Shown: positions 1 to 4,806 of the stretch, piece by piece
How the letters are laid out: every line of letters begins with the position of its first letter
Numbering within the stretch: position 1 is the stretch's first letter
Origin: Thioglobus_C sp964448305
Lineage (GTDB): Bacteria; Pseudomonadota; Gammaproteobacteria; PS1; Pseudothioglobaceae
DNA length: 7,128 bases
Direction of reading: 5' to 3'
NCBI GenBank assembly: GCA_964448305.1
Contig: CAYUWB010000041.1
Span: 1-7,128, forward strand
Notes under the pieces: model-generated
The model's database searches: none
The model's input: the letters and a program-made list of their open reading frames with translations, nothing else
Told to the model about the DNA's origin: nothing
Program-made: the position numbers and the translations under genes

Positions 1-20
1 AATGTTTCACGTGAAACATT
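1..20. promoter_or_regulatory. parS: Perfect 20-bp palindrome containing a consensus parS (ParB-binding) site
   Basis: The first 20 bases equal their own reverse complement. Positions 3-18 read TGTTTCACGTGAAACA, which matches the widely conserved bacterial chromosomal parS consensus (TGTTNCACGTGAAACA) at every fixed base. In hosts, ParB loads as a CTP-dependent clamp at parS and works with ParA or SMC in chromosome partition. Here the site directly follows the last gene of a minus-strand run; bases 19-20 form part of that gene's TAA stop. No canonical ParB or ParA is visible, so a host-encoded or off-window ParB is the likeliest partner (inference). As RNA the palindrome could fold into an 8-bp stem with a 4-base loop, but the window ends before any U-tract could be seen. 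Confidence 0.8.
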
Positions 21-225
21 AACCGTTGTCTATACCTCTATTACTATTATTTATAGCATCAGCTATTCTTTTTATAATCCAATTTAAACTTTGTTTATCT
101 ATTTGTCTAAAATACATTTTACCTTCTACAGTTACTCTTAATTCTAAAACACCTTCAATACATACAGCATCTACTATAAGATTATTTGTTGTATGTATTC
201 CTTTTCCTGGAATAGGATCTAACAT
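19..225 (-). CDS. Small conserved-looking hypothetical protein, 68 aa
   Basis: I do not recognise this protein. It is a 68-residue, probably cytoplasmic product with a beta-rich first half (residues about 12-42, including VCIEGVLELRVTVEGKMYF) and an amphipathic helix (about 46-60, LNWIIKRIADAINN). No signal peptide, membrane segment or cysteine cluster is seen. The start is well supported: AAGGTAA lies just upstream of the ATG, and the upstream gene's TAA shares one base with it (TAATG), so translation is probably coupled. It is the last gene of the minus-strand run in this window, and its stop codon runs into the parS palindrome. Its position suggests an accessory early-phage gene; no function can be assigned. 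Confidence 0.7.
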   Translation of the reverse strand: MLDPIPGKGIHTTNNLIVDAVCIEGVLELRVTVEGKMYFRQIDKQSLNWIIKRIADAINNSNRGIDNG

Positions 226-467
226 TATTTACCTTCTTTCTTTTTTTGTGTGTAATAATACCAAGAAGCCATATGTGCAAACACTATTATCCAATCGCTA
301 CTAGTTTTAGTTTTGCTAAAATCTCTCATAATATCTTGTGGATTAGCATCATTTTTAATTAAAGTTTCTAAAACTGTAACTGTTTCTTTAATAGCATCTA
401 ATTTATATAAAGCATCTAGTTTTTTTGGATCATCTTCAATTTGCAATGTATTTAGTCCAAAATTCAT
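225..467 (-). CDS. Hypothetical helical protein, 80 aa
   Basis: Unrecognised. The 80-residue product is mostly helical: residues about 12-40 are charged and amphipathic (DDPKKLDALYKLDAIKETV), then a Ser/Thr/Lys-rich turn near 50-57 precedes an aromatic segment (WIIVFAHMASWYYY, 58-71) and a basic tail (KKKEGK). The aromatic stretch is too short and mixed to call a membrane helix. The ATG at 467 has GGATAAAA upstream and lies inside the upstream gene's last 32 bases; the next Met is residue 46, so no nearer alternative start exists. It is followed by a one-base stop/start overlap with the next gene. The packing supports a real operon member, but nothing in the sequence shows its role. Confidence 0.65.
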   Translation of the reverse strand: MNFGLNTLQIEDDPKKLDALYKLDAIKETVTVLETLIKNDANPQDIMRDFSKTKTSSDWIIVFAHMASWYYYTQKKKEGK

Positions 468-627
468 TTTTATCCATTTTTAATTCTTTAGCTATTTCTT
501 TAGCTTTTTCATGTAATTCATCTTCTTCAGTATAAGATGTGGCTCTACGTGCATAAATAAAAGCTAAATTATTTTTTAGTTTTTGTATTTCTAACCATAA
601 ATTATTGTATTCTTTTTTAGGTTCCAT
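436..627 (-). CDS. Small charged helical hypothetical protein, 63 aa
   Basis: Unrecognised. A 63-residue, strongly charged protein likely to be two helices: residues about 5-28 (NNLWLEIQKLKNNLAFIYAR) and about 33-52 (EEDELHEKAKEIAKELKMDK), ending in an aromatic FWTKY motif. The pattern resembles a short antiparallel coiled coil, as in many small phage proteins that bind other proteins. The start has TGGA followed by an A-run before the ATG and overlaps the DUF2958 gene by 11 bases; the end overlaps the following gene by 32 bases in another frame. These overlaps suggest coupled translation. No catalytic residues are visible and I assign no function. Confidence 0.65.
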   Translation of the reverse strand: MEPKKEYNNLWLEIQKLKNNLAFIYARRATSYTEEDELHEKAKEIAKELKMDKNEFWTKYIAN

Positions 628-946
628 ATTTTTTTTCCATTTCTATACATTTTTCAGGTGTATATTTATTGGCTTCAAAATGTATATCTCTTTCTATAGG
701 TAAATTTAAAGGTGGTATTTTAATTCGTTTTAATTGTGTCATGTCAATACTACCTATTTCTACTTCTTGTATGCTACAAACACCGTAGGCTATAGTTTCA
801 TCTTCTGTCATAGATGTTATATACCATGTGCCTAATCCACTAGGATTAAATAATTTAATAACAGCTTTTTGCATTTTTTGTGTTCTAGTTTCTATTTCCC
901 AGTTTTTGTTTAACTGTTTTTTTTGTGATTCTGTATATAATTGCAT
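617..946 (-). CDS. DUF2958 domain-containing protein, 109 aa
   Basis: The central part fits the DUF2958 family, a domain of unknown function that I associate with plasmids, integrative elements and phages. Hallmarks seen are FNPSGLGTWYI (residues 33-43), YGVCSIQEVEIGSI (54-67, the family's aspect/glycine-rich strand region) and LNLPIERDIHFE (80-91, matching the typical LGLPIERDLHF signature). The family's usual length of about 110-130 residues agrees with the 109 seen, so the gene looks intact. A strong AGGAGA ribosome binding site precedes the ATG. It is the first gene after the structured intergenic element at 977-1039 and heads a chain of three small overlapping genes. No enzymatic activity can be inferred. 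Family assignment is by motif recognition, not by search. Confidence 0.85.
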   Translation of the reverse strand: MQLYTESQKKQLNKNWEIETRTQKMQKAVIKLFNPSGLGTWYITSMTEDETIAYGVCSIQEVEIGSIDMTQLKRIKIPPLNLPIERDIHFEANKYTPEKCIEMEKKYGT

Positions 947-976
947 TATATTCTCCTGTTTGGTAGTGTTAAATTA

Positions 977-1039
977 CACGAATGAGCTTCGTGTTGGGCG
1001 AAGGCTTAGAGGCTAGCGTGATGCAGTTTCTAAGCCTTC
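977..1039. other. GC-rich intergenic element with two stem-loops
   Basis: This stretch is about 52% GC (33 of 63 bases) in very AT-rich surroundings. It contains a perfect 11-bp inverted repeat, GAAGGCTTAGA (1000-1010) with TCTAAGCCTTC (1029-1039), around an 18-base loop, extendable by two G-U pairs. A second hairpin, CACGAA (977-982) with TTCGTG (988-993), has a 5-base loop. On the minus strand, the direction of the flanking genes, the long hairpin comes first and its stem includes the TAG stop of the ParB-like gene. The short hairpin follows, then UAAUUU, a weak U-tract. It could be an attenuating terminator, an mRNA processing or stability element, or a small RNA. No tRNA-like features are seen. 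Confidence 0.55.
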
Positions 1040-1761
1040 AAGTTTAAATTAAATCGTATTCTTTTATCTACTGATGTTTTATGATTATATAATTTTTCTA
1101 TATTAACAAGAAAATCATGTCTGCTTCCTTGATTTTTTAATATAGAAGAAAAATTTTCTAACTTTTGTTCAAAACGTGTCCAGGCAAAATCTTTTTCTCT
1201 AATAGCAAAAATCATAGCAGTTACAAAAGTACGTTTTTTATAATGCTCAAAATATTCTCCAATTTTATTAATTCTTTTAGCCATTAATTTACCTTGTTCT
1301 AAGTTTTTAATTTTAAATTTACCTTCTTTAAATTCTGAATTATGTTTAGAACTTCTTTGTGCGCCACCATCTAACATTTGGCAACATTCATTAATACCAA
1401 ATTTATATGTTCTATAAAACCATTCTAAATATACGTAATCTTCTATACCTAATTGAGCAAAAGAATTCATATAAGTTAACGGTGTCCAATTTTTTTGAAC
1501 AGAATTAACTTGTCTTATATCTGCTAAATTAAAATCTTTTTTAATAATATATGTTACTGGTTTAGATAATATTTCATAAGCTTTAAGTCTATGTTGTCCG
1601 TCAACTACATTCATGTTTTGATCTACAATAATAGGCATAGCTAAATCTTTTTCTTTTATGCTGGCAACTAAATTGCCTACATGAGTATAATTTATAGGTC
1701 TATTACCTTTAATAAAAGTAAACAAACTATACCCAGTAGTTTTTAAGATTTTATTTGTCAT
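1030..1761 (-). CDS. ParB N-terminal-like (DGQHR-type) domain protein, 243 aa
   Basis: Residues about 14-75 resemble the ParB/Srx-like N-terminal fold: NRPINYTHVGNLVASI (20-35), MPIIVD (42-47), then VVDGQHRLKAYE (52-63). DGQHR occupies the place of the GERRxRA box that binds CTP in true ParB. The remaining two-thirds, including VNSVQKNWTPLTYMNSF (85-101), looks like the helical C-terminal part of phage 'ParB N-terminal domain' proteins rather than a ParB helix-turn-helix and dimerisation domain. Relatives include nucleases, DNA modifiers and proteins of unknown role, so partition should not be assumed. The start overlaps the previous gene by ATGA with TGGAG upstream; its TAG lies in a hairpin stem. 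Its presence on the same segment as a consensus parS is notable, but direct interaction is speculative. Confidence 0.75.
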   Translation of the reverse strand: MTNKILKTTGYSLFTFIKGNRPINYTHVGNLVASIKEKDLAMPIIVDQNMNVVDGQHRLKAYEILSKPVTYIIKKDFNLADIRQVNSVQKNWTPLTYMNSFAQLGIEDYVYLEWFYRTYKFGINECCQMLDGGAQRSSKHNSEFKEGKFKIKNLEQGKLMAKRINKIGEYFEHYKKRTFVTAMIFAIREKDFAWTRFEQKLENFSSILKNQGSRHDFLVNIEKLYNHKTSVDKRIRFNLNLKA

Positions 1762-2087
1762 AATTCTACTCCAATATCTTTTTCAATTAATTGTTCAAGT
1801 ATTTTTTCAAAAACATCAATGGCAAAACTATTAAAGTTTTTTTCTAATGTTATTGGCTGTTCTGTTTGAACGCATAAGTATGTTTGTTTATTATTTTCAT
1901 CTACGAGTGTAGCGTGAAAGGTGTCTTTGTTTCTTGACATACCTAAAACAACGGTTCTCTTTTTTTTAGATTTAGTTTTACCTTCAAGCCATAGGAGTTC
2001 AGTTCCTACATAGATTGTGGGCTTGATTAGCTTACTTATTCTAATTGCAGAGCTTTGTGTTTTAGACGATTCCCACAATTCGTGCAT
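1758..2087 (-). CDS. Hypothetical protein between annealing protein and ParB-like gene, 109 aa
   Basis: Unrecognised. The 109-residue product begins with a polar segment, then appears to be a small beta-rich domain (IYVGTELLWLEG 25-36, KRTVVLGM 43-50, TFHATLVD 56-63, TYLCVQTEQPITL 69-81), followed by a C-terminal amphipathic helix (FAIDVFEKILEQLIEKD, about 88-104). A basic KTKSKKKR patch (37-44) between strands could contact nucleic acid. Its start is 12 bases beyond the stop of the annealing protein gene; the ribosome binding site is weak (AGAAAGC), so it may depend on translation from upstream. It ends in an ATGA overlap with the next gene. Fixed between recombination genes, it could be a recombination or nucleotide-metabolism accessory, but this is only context. 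Confidence 0.65.
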   Translation of the reverse strand: MHELWESSKTQSSAIRISKLIKPTIYVGTELLWLEGKTKSKKKRTVVLGMSRNKDTFHATLVDENNKQTYLCVQTEQPITLEKNFNSFAIDVFEKILEQLIEKDIGVEL

Positions 2088-2099
2088 TAAGTAAGCTTT

Positions 2100-2744
2100 C
2101 TATTTTTTAAGTGTTTCTATATGTTCTGCAATTTTGCCACGTGCTTTAAGTTTTTCTGAATCTTTAAATTCTTTAAAAGCTTCGTCTTTAGCTAATTTTT
2201 GTAAAAATTTTGTAACTTCATTTTTGTCTTTAATTTTTGTAGCGTCATCTACAATTTTTTGTAAATCTTCAGGTAATTTTATTTTAGCTGTTTGTTCTTT
2301 TTGAATTTCTATGTTTCTTTCATTTACATATTTATTGTCATCAAATTTACCTAAGAATACATCAGCATTAAAACCTAAATGAGATAAACCTTTAGTTAAA
2401 GCATCAGTCATAGCTTTTTTACCTGCATCATCATCTAATTGTCCTTTTTTATTGTATAAAGGAGCAATAGAACATATAGGGCCAAAACTATTAGCATGAT
2501 CTTGTTGCCAAATACTTACAAATGCAATAAGCATTTTATCGTCTATTTTGTATTCTACATTATAGCCCCAACCTATACCAACTGGGCCGAAAGCTTCTGT
2601 AGCACACATAATTTGAGAGTGAGCATCAATAGCTGTAAAGCCACGACCAAAAGATACAGGTTTTGTATGAGCAGGGTTAGTTTTACTAACTTGATTCCAT
2701 AATGCTAAGTTAGATTTCTTTTTTTCGTTATTGTAATAAGTCAT
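2100..2744 (-). CDS. Rad52-superfamily single-strand DNA annealing protein, 214 aa
   Basis: Likely a phage single-strand annealing protein of the Rad52-like superfamily (Sak/Erf/DUF1071-like group); it would coat single-stranded DNA and pair complementary strands during recombination. Seen: SFGRGFTAIDAHSQI (31-45), GPVGIGWGYNVEY (53-65), then the acidic DDD (104-106) leading into KKAMTDALTKGLSHLGF (109-125), ADVFLGKFDD (127-136) and NKYV. This 'K..TDALTK.LS.LGF.AD...G.FDDNKY' block is typical of phage proteins annotated this way. The C-terminal third (about 140-214) is Lys/Glu-rich, helical and less conserved in type. The start has GAGGA upstream and overlaps the exonuclease stop by ATGA, so the two are translationally coupled, as usual for annealase/exonuclease pairs. 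The exact subfamily is uncertain. Confidence 0.8.
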   Translation of the reverse strand: MTYYNNEKKKSNLALWNQVSKTNPAHTKPVSFGRGFTAIDAHSQIMCATEAFGPVGIGWGYNVEYKIDDKMLIAFVSIWQQDHANSFGPICSIAPLYNKKGQLDDDAGKKAMTDALTKGLSHLGFNADVFLGKFDDNKYVNERNIEIQKEQTAKIKLPEDLQKIVDDATKIKDKNEVTKFLQKLAKDEAFKEFKDSEKLKARGKIAEHIETLKK

Positions 2745-3658
2745 TTATCCTCACTTTCTTTTCCATTAATAAACATATTTTTTGATTCATTTAAAAAATC
2801 TTCTAAATCGTTTTCTGTTATAGTTAAACGATTATTTCTGGCACGTTTTATTTGTATACCGTTACCAATAGCTATATTGGCTTGTTTTGGTACTAACGAT
2901 TTTAATTCTTTTTCTGCATCTTTAAATTTTTGAACATAAGGTCTGTTAATTAGCCATGAAACAGCATGTTCTGTCCAAGCGTTAGATGATTTAGTTTTAG
3001 TCATATCTATAGTTTTAAGCATTGAATGATCTGGAACACCTATATTATCTTCATTAAAGTTTTTATATGGAGGCAATTTCTTTTCTACCATATCCCAAAA
3101 CTTAATAGCTTTTTCTATGTAATGTCCTTGCCAATCATAATCAGCTTTAAACAATTCCCATTTAAATGTACCGTAATGACCAAAGGTAACAGCAAATACA
3201 ATAGATGTAGAAGTACTACACATCATATTATGTTGTAATTGTGGTGCATAGAAATCAGCTAATTCTGCAAATGATTTATTTCCAGTATGAAATTTAACTT
3301 CTATAGGTTGACGTGTAGAATCTGTTAAACCATCTAAATTACAACGCATAAATTTATATTCTTCATGTATACGTTCTAATGCTTTTTTGTATTTTTCTAT
3401 GCTGTCGTTATCAAGTTCTGGTTTATATATAGGAACTTCTTTATTAAGTCTGTCTAAAGTTACATGTTCTGTAGCATTACCTAAAGCCATAAGAAATTTA
3501 CTTCTCATATCAAATTTAGGTTCTTCCTGACCTGTTTTTTGTAGCCAGAGGCTATGCCAATCTTCTTGCGTACCATTAGCTATAATTCTGGCATCAGAGC
3601 CACCTATACCTAATTTCCTACGCTGTATTTGTTGTTCAGTTAATCCAGTATTCTTCAT
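2741..3658 (-). CDS. YqaJ-type (lambda-exonuclease-like) viral recombinase nuclease, 305 aa
   Basis: Probable 5'-3' double-strand DNA exonuclease of the YqaJ/lambda-exo PD-(D/E)XK family, which would make the single strands used by the annealing protein. Motifs in order: RRKLGIGGSDA (13-23, the family's N-terminal signature), ALGNATEHV with E64, CNLDGLTD with D109, IEVKF with E120 and K122 (the D...ExK metal site), and YAPQLQHNMMCS (137-148), the usual Q-rich helix. About 300 residues is normal for the family. The ATG at 3658 abuts the 100-N gap, so neither its ribosome binding site nor any longer N-terminus can be seen; about 13 residues before RRKLGIGGSD is a normal spacing, favouring this as the true start. 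The open frame continuing through the gap to 4123 is an artefact of the placeholder Ns. Confidence 0.85.
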   Translation of the reverse strand: MKNTGLTEQQIQRRKLGIGGSDARIIANGTQEDWHSLWLQKTGQEEPKFDMRSKFLMALGNATEHVTLDRLNKEVPIYKPELDNDSIEKYKKALERIHEEYKFMRCNLDGLTDSTRQPIEVKFHTGNKSFAELADFYAPQLQHNMMCSTSTSIVFAVTFGHYGTFKWELFKADYDWQGHYIEKAIKFWDMVEKKLPPYKNFNEDNIGVPDHSMLKTIDMTKTKSSNAWTEHAVSWLINRPYVQKFKDAEKELKSLVPKQANIAIGNGIQIKRARNNRLTITENDLEDFLNESKNMFINGKESEDK

Positions 3659-3758
3659 NNNNNNNNNNNNNNNNNNNNNNNNNNNNNNNNNNNNNNNNNN
3701 NNNNNNNNNNNNNNNNNNNNNNNNNNNNNNNNNNNNNNNNNNNNNNNNNNNNNNNNNN
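3659..3758. other. Scaffold gap (100 N)
   Basis: Exactly 100 unknown bases, a conventional placeholder for a gap of unknown size. The missing stretch should contain the end of the gene starting at 3994 and the ribosome binding site of the exonuclease gene, and could contain further genes. Confidence 0.97.
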
Positions 3759-3994
3759 TCGTACCAATGCTCGTTAGGAATATGATCTAAATTATGCATA
3801 TTATCCGTAGTTAATTGATTAATAACTTTAAGTATACCTTCTCGATGTTCTTTATCATCCATCTTTAAGCATACAGCAGTTAATGTTTTAATGATTTCGT
3901 TATTTTTTATTGCAGCATCTAGATCTAATGGCTGTCTTTCACGTTTTAATTTTTGTATTTGGTCATGTATATCTGACATTTCATGGTCTGACAT
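3759..3994 (-). CDS. Hypothetical protein, first gene of the recombination operon (3' end lost in gap)
   Basis: Only the first 78 residues remain before the gap. The start MSDHEMSDIHDQ is chosen because AAGGAGGT, an almost perfect anti-16S match, lies 6 bases upstream; longer in-frame starts lie within the promoter region and lack such a site. A second Met at residue 6 is badly spaced. The visible part is charged and helical: residues about 8-31 are rich in Gln/Lys/Arg/Asp, and IIKTLTAVCLKMDDKEHREGI (34-54, in part) leads to a His/Asn-rich end (DNMHNLDHIPNEHWY). No family is recognised. It heads the minus-strand run leading to the exonuclease and annealing protein and probably has the best translation signal in the window, implying strong expression. 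It could be a transcription- or host-directed early protein, but this is not shown. Confidence 0.7.
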
Positions 3995-4114
3995 CTCTCT
4001 ACCTCCTTCGGTTAGATTAAAAATAGTATAACATATAAAAATAACATTGGCTTTTTTATTATCTTGTGGCATTATGTAATGTGAATTGACATTAATTCTA
4101 GAGCTGGGGGGCTT
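3995..4114. promoter_or_regulatory. Divergent intergenic control region
   Basis: These 120 bases separate the minus-strand recombination operon from the plus-strand HTH-resolvase operon, so they should hold both promoters. For the minus strand, TATACT (4025-4030) preceded by TGT (4031-4033) makes an extended -10 element placing a start about 24 bases before the ATG at 3994; no good -35 is seen. For the plus strand, a perfect -35 hexamer TTGACA occurs at 4086-4091, but nothing like a -10 is 16-18 bases downstream. TTGGCT (4047-4052) with CATTAT (4070-4075), 17 bases apart, is a weak alternative. The HTH protein encoded next door is a natural candidate regulator. No clear operator repeat is seen. 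Confidence 0.5.
4025..4033 (-). promoter_or_regulatory. Extended -10 promoter element of the recombination operon
   Basis: On the minus strand the sequence reads TGTTATACT: a TGn extension plus TATACT, one mismatch from TATAAT. It lies about 31 bases upstream of the ATG at 3994, leaving room for a short leader containing the AAGGAGGT site. The -35 position is AT-rich without a TTGACA-like hexamer, which an extended -10 can tolerate. Confidence 0.5.
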
Positions 4115-4342
4115 ATGGAACAAGAAAACAGATTTTGTGAGAAATTAATCTCGCAATTTAGAAAACGAAGATATAAATTAGGGTTATCACAACCTCAAAT
4201 AGATATTAAAACTGGTATTGCTGATGGACTTACAGCTAAGTGGGAAATTGGCTATAGAAAACCTACATTGTTTAATGCTTTTGCTTGGGCTGAATCATTA
4301 GATTGTGATTTAGTATTAAAACCTAGAAAAAAACAAAAATGA
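4115..4342 (+). CDS. Small XRE-like helix-turn-helix protein, 75 aa
   Basis: Probable DNA-binding protein of the XRE/Cro type. Residues about 12-52 fit the five-helix fold: ISQFRKRRYKLGLSQPQID (helices 1-2, with the typical R..R...GLSQ), then IKTGIADGLTAKWEIGYRKP (recognition helix and the 'WE.G.R.P' end of the motif), then a helix FNAFAWAESLDCDLVL. At 75 residues it is DNA-binding domain only, with no dimerisation or peptidase domain as in CI/LexA repressors. The basic end RKKQK completes it. A G-rich Shine-Dalgarno stretch (GGGGG) precedes the ATG, and its TGA overlaps the resolvase start by ATGA. Cotranscription with a resolvase suggests an early regulator or replication-region DNA-binding protein acting on the adjacent divergent promoters; target and sign of control are unknown. 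Confidence 0.8.
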   Translation: MEQENRFCEKLISQFRKRRYKLGLSQPQIDIKTGIADGLTAKWEIGYRKPTLFNAFAWAESLDCDLVLKPRKKQK

Positions 4343-4806
4343 TTTGTGGTATAGATCCAGGTTTAACTGGTGGCATAACATTTATGGGTAATAGTTTTTT
4401 TAATGTTTTAAAAATGCCGGTAAGTACACTACAAATAGCCAATAAAAAAACACGATATATTAATATTCTTGAATTAAGAGATATTTTTGTTCAACGTGTT
4501 GGTTTGCGTACTTGTTATATTGAAAAACAACAAGCTATGCCACAACAAGGTTTATCTTCTACCTTTAAAACTGGTTTTGGTTATGGTATATTATTAGGTA
4601 CTACGCATATTTATTTTAATCAAGTAGTAGAAGTTAGACCGCAACAATGGAAAAAATATTTTGGTTTATCTTCTGATAAAGAGGAAGCACGTAATTTAGC
4701 ATCAGAGTTATATCCTGCGTATAAAGATCTCTGGAAACTTAAAAAACATGACGGATTAGCAGAATCCGTTCTCATTGCACATTGGGGGAAACAATATGGC
4801 AAATGA
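4339..4806 (+). CDS. RuvC-like Holliday junction / branched-DNA resolvase, 155 aa
   Basis: A RuvC-type RNase H-fold nuclease expected to cut Holliday junctions or other branched DNA made during phage replication and recombination. Seen: strand 1 GIDPGLTGGI (4-13) with Asp6; YIEKQQAMPQQG (60-71) with Glu62; GFGYGILLGT (79-88); VEVRPQQWKK (97-106); and KKHDGLAESVLIA (135-147) with Asp138 and Glu142 preceded by His137, matching the phage-type 'HDG.ADA..IA' catalytic helix with Glu in the last acidic place. The length is within the usual 150-180 and all four acidic positions are kept, so it is probably active. It is coupled to the HTH gene by ATGA and overlaps the next gene by 11 bases. It resembles phage RuvC-like proteins more than cellular RuvC; no RuvA or RuvB is present. 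Confidence 0.88.
   Translation: MICGIDPGLTGGITFMGNSFFNVLKMPVSTLQIANKKTRYINILELRDIFVQRVGLRTCYIEKQQAMPQQGLSSTFKTGFGYGILLGTTHIYFNQVVEVRPQQWKKYFGLSSDKEEARNLASELYPAYKDLWKLKKHDGLAESVLIAHWGKQYGK

Noticed and set aside
26..304. Plus-strand 92-codon open frame with hydrophobic residues
   Set aside because: It lies opposite two well-packed minus-strand genes with ribosome binding sites and has no convincing site of its own; AT-rich antisense frames often look hydrophobic.
828..1016. Plus-strand 62-codon frame crossing the GC-rich element
   Set aside because: It is antisense to the DUF2958 gene, without a ribosome binding site, and its end is in the hairpin region; no family resemblance.
977..1039. 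tRNA or tRNA fragment (attachment site) in the GC-rich element
   Set aside because: No T-loop GTTCGA-type sequence, acceptor stem or CCA-like end could be found on either strand; the two hairpins do not form a cloverleaf.
2138..2143. A second CACGTG core that might be another parS site
   Set aside because: The flanks (GC before, CT after) do not match the GTTT/AAAC arms, it is not an extended palindrome, and it lies inside the annealing protein gene encoding Ala-Arg-Gly.
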